From Acidithiobacillus ferrooxidans ATCC 23270 (lineage in GTDB: Bacteria > Pseudomonadota > Gammaproteobacteria > Acidithiobacillales > Acidithiobacillaceae), in NCBI RefSeq assembly GCF_000021485.1, contig NC_011761.1, forward strand, positions 1,270,001 through 1,334,000: 64,000 nucleotides of DNA. Reading direction: 5' to 3'. The translations under genes were made by a program, and so were the position numbers. Positions 26,408-33,594 of the stretch are shown here, piece by piece. Position 1 is the first letter of the stretch; every line of letters starts with the position of its first letter. Below the pieces are notes generated by a model. That model had not been told where the DNA came from and ran no database searches. It was given only the letters and a program-made list of their open reading frames with translations.

Positions 26408-27667
26408 TCATTCGGCGTGCGGTGGGAGCGGGGGATTCTCGTCAATCACCAATGTGACTCCCGCCGCCGAGAGCAATGCCTCCAGAGCCGGCTCCAACTG
26501 CCCGGCGCGCATGTGAATTTCGTCCGCCCCCTGGGCAATGAGCCATGCCGCCAGCCGTATGCCGCGCCCTTTTTCAGCGCCAGGTACGGGGTTATTCAGG
26601 GTTTGGGTATTTACCAGGACACCCTCGCGGTTTTCGTCCTCGAAACGAATACGTTGCGCCATCCCAAAACGCGTAGCCAGCGCCGATCCCTCCTCGGTCA
26701 GAAGGAGCGCCCGTCTTTTAAATGGCTTGAAGGGTGGCTCATAATGAAGCGTTATGTTTTCCAGTTCAGGAAACGCCTCTTGCAGTCGTTGCTGGGCGCG
26801 GTCGGCTACTTCATGGGCGTGTGCGAAGTTTGCCGCAGCGATACCGATGGTGGCGTCCGCGAACAGGACACTCCCGGCATGCCGCAGACGCAATCCTTCC
26901 ACGCCTTCCACTTCCGGCGTGGTCAGTAGCAGATTTTTCGCCTTTGCGTACAGTTCGGATTCCACCGAGGCGTCGAGCAGCGAGAGGATGGCGTTTTTCA
27001 GCACCCCCCAGGTGCCCTCCAGAATCAGGAAGAGGATGATGAGGACGGCAATCTCCTGGGCAAAGGGTATCCGCAGGAGATGCCCGCCGATTCCGGCGAT
27101 GACCACTACCCCCGCGCCGATATCGCCCAGCCAATTGACCACATCGCTTTGCAGTCCGGGGGAATGGAGGCAGGCGGCGGCGCGTCGTTCGAAAACATAG
27201 AAAATCCCTTCGGCCACCAGAATGGCCGCCATGAACCCCATGGTGGCCAGGGGATTGTCAGGTGGCCGCGCACCGCCGGAGAAAAATACCGCGCGGGCGA
27301 TCTCATAGGCGGCAATGACGACCAGCAAGGCACCGCCCAGGGCAGCCATGTCCTCCACCTTATGGAGACCGTACGGAAACCGCAAGGAGCGGTGGCGGGA
27401 AAAGCGGATGGCCGCAAGGATGAGCAACGCGCCCAATACGTCGGAAATACTATGCACGGCGTCGGCGATGACGACGGTGCTGCCGGAGTATACACCCCAG
27501 CCGATTTTTGCTATGGAGAGCAGGCCATTGAGCCCCGTCGATGCCAACATCCAACGGGATTTCTGCCGTCCCGCCAGGTCAGACGGAGTGATTTTTCCCG
27601 GTATATCCATCGCGTCCATGGTCGCCATCCGCCCAGCCTCTGGCAATGATACCTCAATGCAGTCCAT
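26408..27667 (-). CDS. Cation diffusion facilitator family transporter with C-terminal NifX-like domain
   Basis: CDF/ZnT-type efflux protein of about 419 residues. Membrane part: STGLNGLLSIAKIGWGVYSGSTVVIADAVHSISDVLGALLIL, with the HxxxD metal site in DAVHSISD, and SDVVNWLGDIGAGVVV with the second site. A cytoplasmic domain (FADATIGI to LHYEPP) follows. The last 110 residues (LATRFGMAQRIRFEDENREG to GAGVTLVIDENPPLP) look like a dinitrogenase iron-molybdenum cofactor (NifX/NafY-type) domain, an arrangement known in some CDF proteins. It probably exports Fe(II), Mn or Zn. The start is uncertain; ATG codons at 27628 and 27619 are also possible. Confidence 0.85.
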   Translation of the reverse strand: MDCIEVSLPEAGRMATMDAMDIPGKITPSDLAGRQKSRWMLASTGLNGLLSIAKIGWGVYSGSTVVIADAVHSISDVLGALLILAAIRFSRHRSLRFPYGLHKVEDMAALGGALLVVIAAYEIARAVFFSGGARPPDNPLATMGFMAAILVAEGIFYVFERRAAACLHSPGLQSDVVNWLGDIGAGVVVIAGIGGHLLRIPFAQEIAVLIILFLILEGTWGVLKNAILSLLDASVESELYAKAKNLLLTTPEVEGVEGLRLRHAGSVLFADATIGIAAANFAHAHEVADRAQQRLQEAFPELENITLHYEPPFKPFKRRALLLTEEGSALATRFGMAQRIRFEDENREGVLVNTQTLNNPVPGAEKGRGIRLAAWLIAQGADEIHMRAGQLEPALEALLSAAGVTLVIDENPPLPPHAE

Positions 27668-27693
27668 TCGCCACGCACCATCTGTACCCGGCG

Positions 27694-29022
27694 TTAAAAC
27701 TGGTACGTCATCATCACTCGGTTGTACACAAAGGAGTGTTGTCCTGAGCCCGGAAATAGCCCGACCGCACCACCATTCCCCACCTCCACCTGATCCCGCA
27801 AGCACAGCCCCCGGAACATGCCCTGGGGGAAGTAGCTCACGTTAAAGTGGGTCCAGTTGCTATTGCCGGAAAAATAGGTGGTGAACTGGGAATAGCCGGC
27901 TGTCAGTTGGACTTGTTTAGGCAGAACCCAGTAAGCGGCCCGCACCCGCCAGCCATGTCCCGGACCCACGCCGACCAGGCCCTGTATCATGCTGTTCACA
28001 TACAGCGGGTCTGCCGTATAGCCGATGGTATAGGGGGAAATAATGGCGCCGCCGCCCAAGGCGTGGGCATGCAATTCTGTAGCATCATAACCCCACCAGA
28101 GGCTGCCGTCGGGGAACTGAAAACCGGCTTTTACACCCCAGTTGGTGCTGTTCACACCTTGTCCTGGCTGGCCGAAGAGGGTGGTGCCGGTGCTCGCAAA
28201 GGCCTCTCCGGCACCCCATTCCCGGGTGAACTGCGCATCCACAAAGGGCTTGAGGACGAAGGATGTCGGCAGGGCGTAGTGGCCGCTCCAGTAGAACATG
28301 TTGGCGAATTGGTCGAACTGGTAAAACCAGGCGGCGGTTTCGGCGTGATATGCGTGATATTGGGCGCCAAAGGCGAGCGCTCCGTTGGTGGGCGGAGTAC
28401 CGGCGGGCAGCACATTGGGTCCGCCATAGAGGGAGTCACCCTCATAGTGGCCGGGGTAATAGAGGTTGTCCCGGTAGAACTGGTCGGTAGTGCGGTCTTT
28501 CCAGCGGAACATCCGCAGCGCGCTGAGTTGCAGGCCGCTGAAGGGATGGGCCTCCAGGGTCACCCCCTGATAGGTGACGGGAATCACCCGCCCACCGACC
28601 CGGTTCAGCCAGGGGGTATCTACCAACTGATTGCCTACCTTGGCGGTGATCCATTTGTCCTGATATTCCAGATAGGCCTGACCCAGTGCATTGACGGAAG
28701 GACTGGTACCCATGAGGGTCTTGTCGATCCGGGCCGGATTGCTGGGCTGCGTGCCAAGTGCGTTGGCAGTGTAAAAACTGACGCCGATACGGAAGCCCGA
28801 GAGAAAGGGCGCGGTGACGACATTGATGCGTCCGGCCAGGGAGTAGGCATAAGCATTGACGGTGTTGGGGGTGCCATAGAGGCGGCTGAAGTAGTAGGAA
28901 CGGATTTGTCCATCAATATGACTTTTCGCAAAAAATTGAGACAGGGTTTCGGCCTGGGCACTGGCGTTGAAGGCACCCATCAGGCTGGCTGCTGTCACCA
29001 GATGAAGGATATTTTTCTGCAT
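27694..29022 (-). CDS. Outer-membrane porin, OprD-like
   Basis: 442-residue beta-barrel protein with a signal peptide (cleavage near AQAET, residue 24), alternating amphipathic strands rich in Tyr/Trp, and a terminal Phe (RVMMTYQF). The segments LSQFFAKSHIDGQIRSYYFSRLYG and WITAKVGNQLVDTPWLN resemble OprD-family substrate-specific porins. AGGAG lies eight bases before the ATG. The binding-protein gene is 165 bases upstream on the same strand, the CDF gene 26 bases downstream, so the three may form a unit for an anion or metal complex. Confidence 0.8.
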   Translation of the reverse strand: MQKNILHLVTAASLMGAFNASAQAETLSQFFAKSHIDGQIRSYYFSRLYGTPNTVNAYAYSLAGRINVVTAPFLSGFRIGVSFYTANALGTQPSNPARIDKTLMGTSPSVNALGQAYLEYQDKWITAKVGNQLVDTPWLNRVGGRVIPVTYQGVTLEAHPFSGLQLSALRMFRWKDRTTDQFYRDNLYYPGHYEGDSLYGGPNVLPAGTPPTNGALAFGAQYHAYHAETAAWFYQFDQFANMFYWSGHYALPTSFVLKPFVDAQFTREWGAGEAFASTGTTLFGQPGQGVNSTNWGVKAGFQFPDGSLWWGYDATELHAHALGGGAIISPYTIGYTADPLYVNSMIQGLVGVGPGHGWRVRAAYWVLPKQVQLTAGYSQFTTYFSGNSNWTHFNVSYFPQGMFRGLCLRDQVEVGNGGAVGLFPGSGQHSFVYNRVMMTYQF

Positions 29023-29187
29023 GGGAATAGCTCCTGCGTATCGCGCATGGTGGTTTTCATTGCGGTATTTTGAATATAACGTGGCATGATCAGCCCGGCC
29101 GTGGAGAAATATCTCACCCCAACAGGCCGGCGAACTGTCTGCTGAACTATTTGCGCCGGGCGCGGAATGCGCCGGCGTGGAGCCGCG

Positions 29188-30111
29188 TTATTTCAGTACG
29201 TCACCCTTGGGTGGGTTGTAGCCGGTCTCTTTGAACATGGTCTGACCCTGGGGGCTGGTCATGAAGTGGATAAAGGCCATGCCCAGTTTGGGATCGGGCG
29301 CATCCACGGGTACCGCAGCATAGAAGACCAGAGGCTGGGTGTGCACAGTCTGGGGTTTTCCGTCCACATTCAGGGTGAAGTGGACTTTGCTGTACCAGTC
29401 TTTGACCATGGCCGGATTGCTGAGATTGATCTGATCGGGCAGGGTGATATAAGGCAGATGCAGGGATTTTACCGCGCTGAGATAACCCGATGAGGCGGCC
29501 ATCTGCCCACTCTTGAGGCGGGAAAGTAACGACGCTTCCGTGAATATCTGCCGGGGGTTCTCGACCGGACCGAGGATTTTGTTCACTAGATCCGGTTGGT
29601 GGTAATACCTTTCCGCCAGCATGAAGGTAAAGACGATATTTTGCCCTTGGGGATCGGTTTTGGGATCTGTGCGACCGAAGATCACCCCCGGCTTCTTCAG
29701 GATTTCATACCACGGCACCTTGCCTTCCGCGGCTTCCTTGAAATCTTTGGCGTAGGGGCTGTTGGGACTATAAGCGATGCACATGGCAGTACTGGCGACC
29801 GGGAAGGCCTTCTTGACCAGGCCGGCCTTGATCAGCACCTCGATGGGGCCGGGGGTGATGGAGACAAAAACGTCGGTGCGCAGTTTGTGGGCGGCGATGA
29901 GCCGGGCGAGGCCATAAGCGCCCTGACCCTCCCCCTGGTAGTGCACGCTATGGGCTTTGGCGAAGGCCGGTCCGAGATGCAGGTCCATGACCGTACCCAT
30001 GGAGCCTGCGTAAGCGACATGCAGGTCTTTGGCCATGGCTTGGGGCGATAAACCCAGCAGGCTGGCGGCGACGATCAGTGCAAGGGAACTTTGATAGTGA
30101 CGGTGTTTCAC
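29188..30111 (-). CDS. Periplasmic oxyanion-binding protein (WtpA/ModA-like)
   Basis: 307-residue solute-binding protein with signal peptide (LALIVAASLLGLSPQAMA). The mature start LHVAYAGSMGTVMDLHLGPAF and the QGEGQGAYGLARLIAAHKLRTDVFVS block match the tungstate/molybdate-binding group, as does GRTDPKTDPQGQN. The GTG start (MKHRHYQSS) has AGGAG nine bases upstream; the 34 residues before it in the longer frame are intergenic. No cognate ABC permease or ATPase lies beside it. It is preceded by a sigma70-like promoter. The ligand is inferred: molybdate, tungstate or sulfate. Confidence 0.82.
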   Translation of the reverse strand: MKHRHYQSSLALIVAASLLGLSPQAMAKDLHVAYAGSMGTVMDLHLGPAFAKAHSVHYQGEGQGAYGLARLIAAHKLRTDVFVSITPGPIEVLIKAGLVKKAFPVASTAMCIAYSPNSPYAKDFKEAAEGKVPWYEILKKPGVIFGRTDPKTDPQGQNIVFTFMLAERYYHQPDLVNKILGPVENPRQIFTEASLLSRLKSGQMAASSGYLSAVKSLHLPYITLPDQINLSNPAMVKDWYSKVHFTLNVDGKPQTVHTQPLVFYAAVPVDAPDPKLGMAFIHFMTSPQGQTMFKETGYNPPKGDVLK

Positions 30112-30147
30112 GGGCTCTACTCCTGTGGTTTGCGAAATATTCAATGG

Positions 30148-30177
30148 AATATACTGGTAACTATTTTTGGGTGTCAA
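30148..30177 (-). promoter_or_regulatory. Candidate sigma70 promoter of the oxyanion-binding protein gene
   Basis: On the minus strand TTGACA, an 18-base spacer and TATATT lie 37 bases before the GTG start. The -35 is perfect and the -10 has five of six consensus bases. Confidence 0.55.
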
Positions 30178-30193
30178 TAGATTTGTTAAGCTG

Positions 30194-30211
30194 GTCATAT
30201 CCAGATATGAC
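30194..30211. repeat. Perfect 7-bp inverted repeat between divergent promoters (possible operator)
   Basis: GTCATAT-CCAG-ATATGAC is a perfect palindrome with a four-base centre. It lies 17 bases upstream of the minus-strand -35 box and 9 bases upstream of the plus-strand -24 box, a good place for a regulator of both genes. It is AT-rich like ModE sites but does not match the ModE consensus well. Confidence 0.5.
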
Positions 30212-30218
30212 ATGAATT

Positions 30219-30234
30219 TGGCATCTTTTTTGCT
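30219..30234 (+). promoter_or_regulatory. sigma54 promoter of the AAA ATPase gene
   Basis: TGGCATCTTTTTTGCT has GG and GC ten bases apart, a good TGGCA -24 box and a TTGCT -12 box. The predicted start is about 75 bases before the ATPase TTG codon. No exact TGT-N10-ACA site is present nearby, so the activator may not be NifA. Confidence 0.65.
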
Positions 30235-30319
30235 ACATCTTCCACGCGGCCCTATTGCCCACTTATTTGTTCGTTTTATGACAATAATGTGTACTTATTG
30301 ACATCTAGGGAGAGGCTTT

Positions 30320-32017
30320 TTGAAACTGCGGATACGGCGGGTGCATGTCGAGGCGATGGTGCAGGAGTTCCCGCATCTGGCGAGCTTGCGGGAACAGCTT
30401 CGTTTCGGGGATGTTGCTGAATTGTCTTTTCAGCAATTGGCATATTCTGAACTGGGTTTTCTCGCCACGCTGTATCAGGCAGCAGGACCGGAGTTGCATG
30501 CACAGTCAGCCATATTATTTGCCCTGCAAAAAGCCAGGCAGGGTAATGATCGGCGTTTCGGACCGGAGGATGATCTCGAACTATTATTGCCAGCGCTGGC
30601 GGGCCTGCTGATTGAAGACGCCATCCGGGGCTGGCTGTTCAGTATCAACGTGGATGGTAAGGCCCTGGCTTATGTCATCACCAGACTGGATTATGTAGCA
30701 CCGGGAAATGACGAAACCGGCAAGATCGTCATAGAACTGAAAGCGAACGCCAAAGGCGTCATTGCAAGTCCGACCGTTCGTATTTCCGCGAGTGATATGG
30801 CCAATCGTTCGGTGAGGGAAATTCTCGCTGCAAAGGGATTTTTGAAAGAAACTCCGGAGCTGATTGCTGCCTACGACGCAGAAGTCTCCCGTTATTTCGA
30901 ATGGCGGGGACATTATGGCGCACAGTATTCGGCGCTCGGGGTCGGCTTCTATGCCGAAGATCCCAGCGCGACACATCGGGATACCGACTGGTCACGAAAA
31001 GACGTGATCATTTTGTCGGCGGGAGAGGGCAGGGCACGTCTGGTCAATGATGAGGGTATTCTGACCGCCAGGGTCACAGCACTGGAAGTGACGGGGGATA
31101 TTCTCGGCCCCTATTTGCGCAAAGCGGCAAAAAGCAATCGCTATGGTGCCGAAGAAGAGGTGGGGCAATTCCGGTCTGTTATCGAGAATGGGTTGTTCAC
31201 GAAAATCCCCGTGCATCCCTATTTATTCATGTTTCACCTGGAGCTTCATCATTATCTCTGGGTGCATGTCAGCGACATTGCGCCTTACGCTTACCAGCCC
31301 ACATTGAAGCAAAAGCTGATTTTACCCGCTGAACAGACAGATCTTATTGATATTTTGACTGCCGAGATGGATGTCCTGATGGACGATATCATCACCGGGA
31401 AATCCGGCGGAACCACAGTGCTTTGCGCCGGACCCGCCGGCGTAGGAAAAACGCTTACCGCCGAGGTGTACTCTGAAATTATTCAGCGACCGCTGTATCG
31501 GGTGCATTCAGGACAACTGGGATTGAATGTGGCCAGCATGGAGACCGCGCTGAAGGAGATACTGACCCGCGCCCAACGCTGGGGCGCCGTTATGCTGATT
31601 GATGAAGCGGATGTCTATATCAAGCGGCGGGACGACAATATGACGATGAACGCGGTGGTTGGCGTTTTTCTGCGGGTGCTGGAGTATTTTAATGGTTTGT
31701 TGTTTTTGACCACGAATCGGGTGGATGACATTGATGAAGCCATTGTCTCCCGTTGCATCGCCCTGATTAAATACAATCCCCCGGATGGCAATGGACGCCG
31801 ACAAATCTGGCAGGTGATGTGCGATCAGTTTTGTCTCGATATCTCCATGTCGGCCATTGACGAATTGGTGGATATTTTTCCTGCAGCCACTGGCAGGGAT
31901 ATTAAAGGACTGGCCAAACTGGTGGCTAAATTCTGTAAACAGAAACAGGTGCTGCCGACTGTGGAGGTCTTTAAACGCTGTTCGGTATTTCGCGGGCTGG
32001 AACCAGCTGCTGGGTGA
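30320..32017 (+). CDS. AAA+ ATPase of unknown role, sigma54-driven
   Basis: 565-residue soluble protein. The C-terminal third is an AAA+ module: Walker A GPAGVGKTLTAE at residue 371, Walker B VMLIDEADVY (Asp428-Glu429), sensor 1 LFLTTNRVDDID and an arginine-finger-like VSRCIAL. The 330-residue N-terminal part has no domain I recognise. The fold resembles protein-remodelling ATPases of the ClpX/katanin sort rather than sigma54 activators: there is no GAFTGA loop. The start is a TTG with a GGGAGAGG box; an ATG 12 codons inside is the alternative. It forms a two-gene unit with the next small protein. By analogy with other nif-linked ATPases it could remodel a nitrogenase partner, but this is unproven. 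Confidence 0.8.
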   Translation: MKLRIRRVHVEAMVQEFPHLASLREQLRFGDVAELSFQQLAYSELGFLATLYQAAGPELHAQSAILFALQKARQGNDRRFGPEDDLELLLPALAGLLIEDAIRGWLFSINVDGKALAYVITRLDYVAPGNDETGKIVIELKANAKGVIASPTVRISASDMANRSVREILAAKGFLKETPELIAAYDAEVSRYFEWRGHYGAQYSALGVGFYAEDPSATHRDTDWSRKDVIILSAGEGRARLVNDEGILTARVTALEVTGDILGPYLRKAAKSNRYGAEEEVGQFRSVIENGLFTKIPVHPYLFMFHLELHHYLWVHVSDIAPYAYQPTLKQKLILPAEQTDLIDILTAEMDVLMDDIITGKSGGTTVLCAGPAGVGKTLTAEVYSEIIQRPLYRVHSGQLGLNVASMETALKEILTRAQRWGAVMLIDEADVYIKRRDDNMTMNAVVGVFLRVLEYFNGLLFLTTNRVDDIDEAIVSRCIALIKYNPPDGNGRRQIWQVMCDQFCLDISMSAIDELVDIFPAATGRDIKGLAKLVAKFCKQKQVLPTVEVFKRCSVFRGLEPAAG

Positions 32018-32053
32018 CCTTGGAGAGATGAGTTTTTAATGGAGTAGGGAGAT

Positions 32054-32374
32054 ATGAAAATGCGTACAATCATTACTCTGGCAGGCGATGATATGGGATT
32101 GGTGAGCGAAAACGATATGGCCCTCGCCATACAGGCGGCTGAGGAAGTCTTCGCACAGCATGGGGCTGACCCTATGGCTTGCGAAGTGGCCAATCAGAAG
32201 CAGTATAGTGATGCGGAAATTACCCGGGATGAAGCATTATTGTGCGCCATCTGGGAAGAAGCCAATTATGCAGCCTGGCACAAAGCCACTATTGGCTGGA
32301 TGAGTCGGAATATTGATCTTTATATCATGGTGCGAAGTGCCGCAGCGGATGGCATGGATACCATATCAGCATAA
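32054..32374 (+). CDS. Small hypothetical partner of the AAA ATPase
   Basis: 106-residue acidic protein: N-terminal GDDMGLVSENDMALAIQAAEEVF, a central ITRDEALLCAIWEEANYAAWHKATIGW and a C-terminal helix. It starts 36 bases after the ATPase with a GGAG box and lies on the same strand, so cotranscription is likely. I recognise no family. From the pattern it could be an adaptor or substrate for the ATPase; that is speculation. The following 137 bases to the convergent gene show nothing clear. Confidence 0.65.
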   Translation: MKMRTIITLAGDDMGLVSENDMALAIQAAEEVFAQHGADPMACEVANQKQYSDAEITRDEALLCAIWEEANYAAWHKATIGWMSRNIDLYIMVRSAAADGMDTISA

Positions 32375-32511
32375 TATATCGCAAACGTAACCGCCTCCCG
32401 GGTCCTCAATGCTTCGTAAATTGCCATCCAAATCCATGAAAAAACCACTCATGATAAATCCTCGCTGGTGTTATTCCAAAAAGTCGGTGGGGTGAAACGA
32501 TGCCTGCCGAG

Positions 32512-32742
32512 TCAGCGCAATTTGCGCTCGGCGGGCGAAAAATTGCTCAAATGCCCCTCCTTCGCCGCTTGTGCACGAGCACGCGCCTTCAGTCCAGCAC
32601 TGCGACCAGGTGCGGCTACGCGCGAAATCTGCTTTTCCAGGTGTTGGCTGCCACATTGCGGGCAGTTTGGGATGGTTGAATTCATGACCAGCAATTCAAA
32701 GTCGGCGTCGCAATCGCAACAATGGTAATCGAAAATAGGCAT
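32512..32742 (-). CDS. FmdB-family zinc-ribbon regulatory protein
   Basis: 76-residue protein starting MPIFDYHCCDCDADFELLV with two CxxC pairs (CCDC and CPQC) that form a zinc ribbon, and a basic C-terminal tail (GLKARARAQAAKEG). This is the FmdB/CxxC-CxxC-SSSS family, found near nif genes in several diazotrophs and of uncertain regulatory function. It lies 69 bases after the rhodanese-ankyrin gene and may have its own weak sigma54 promoter. Confidence 0.82.
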   Translation of the reverse strand: MPIFDYHCCDCDADFELLVMNSTIPNCPQCGSQHLEKQISRVAAPGRSAGLKARARAQAAKEGHLSNFSPAERKLR

Positions 32743-32793
32743 CTTTGCTCCTTTGTCAGGTTATGGCCAAAACCGTATCTGTTACCCGAGTAC

Positions 32794-32809
32794 AGCAATA
32801 ATGATGCCT
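32794..32809 (-). promoter_or_regulatory. Weak sigma54-like element before fmdB
   Basis: The minus strand reads AGGCATCATTATTGCT with the correct ten-base GG-GC spacing and a perfect TTGCT, but A instead of T before GG. It lies 52 bases ahead of the zinc-ribbon gene. Confidence 0.3.
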
Positions 32810-32811
32810 GT

Positions 32812-33594
32812 TCAGGTGACGGCTTTTATCCGCCTCGGTGTTTCGCGCAACAAATTCAGACATTCCAGATTGGCGGCCATATCCAGCGCGGTGAAATCAT
32901 CGAGCGAAAGGAGGCTCCGGTCTGCACCGAATGCCAGCAAACGCTCCACTACCGCCGTCTTGCCAGCGGATGCAGCATACATCAGGCAAGTGGCGCCGTT
33001 GTCATTCTGGTGGTTGAGGTGGGCGCCAACCGCCACCAGCAGGTCCAGTGTGTCCAGATTCTCACTGACACAAGCGAACCAGAGGGCCTGATTGCCATCG
33101 TTGTTGCGCTGGTGCGGGTCGGCACCGGCGGCGAGCAGTTCAGCCACCCGCGCAGGATCACCTTCGCCGGCGGCACGCATCAAGGGCGTCACCCCGTCGC
33201 GGGTGCGCGCGTGGATGTCTGCGGCGGGAAACTCCTGCGCCATCAGCCAGCATTGCAGTGCCTCCGTGAGCTGCGAATTTGCGGGCGTATGCACCTTGCG
33301 CCAGGCTTCGTAACCGCCATCCAGACTATATACCTCCGCAAAACCAAAATCGGCAAAGAGTTGGGCACGCATCTGGCTGGCGTTGCCATGGTAGCAATAG
33401 ATCAGTACAGGACGATGCTTGGCGATGTTCAGCACATGGTCATCGGCGTTGTAATCGCCGAGGGGAGAAGCGCCGGCAATATGTCCGGCCCGGAAATCGC
33501 TGGGGTGGCGGCAATCCAGTAACACGGTGTCCGGCCTTTGCAGGAGTTCGCGGGCCTTGTGCACATCAATACGGTGAAAGGAGCGGGTATTCAT
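32812..33594 (-). CDS. Rhodanese-ankyrin repeat fusion protein
   Basis: 260 residues. The N-terminal rhodanese domain (RIDVHKARELLQRPDTVLLDCR, AGHIAGA) has the active-site loop CYHGNASQM, with its catalytic Cys at about residue 92. The C-terminal half has three or four ankyrin repeats (DGVTPLMRAAGEGDPARVAELLAAGADP; NDGNQALWFACVSENLDTLDLLVAVGA; NGATCLMYAASAGKTAVVERLLAFGAD). The enzyme could move sulfane sulfur for Fe-S synthesis, with ankyrins binding a partner. It overlaps the SagB-like gene by four bases and belongs to the nifUSV operon string. Confidence 0.92.
   Translation of the reverse strand: MNTRSFHRIDVHKARELLQRPDTVLLDCRHPSDFRAGHIAGASPLGDYNADDHVLNIAKHRPVLIYCYHGNASQMRAQLFADFGFAEVYSLDGGYEAWRKVHTPANSQLTEALQCWLMAQEFPAADIHARTRDGVTPLMRAAGEGDPARVAELLAAGADPHQRNNDGNQALWFACVSENLDTLDLLVAVGAHLNHQNDNGATCLMYAASAGKTAVVERLLAFGADRSLLSLDDFTALDMAANLECLNLLRETPRRIKAVT

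Noticed and set aside
29111-29187. CCGG-G-CGC/GCGCCGG hairpin after the oxyanion-binding gene as terminator
   Set aside because: Imperfect stem with a bulge and no T run; at most a weak attenuator.
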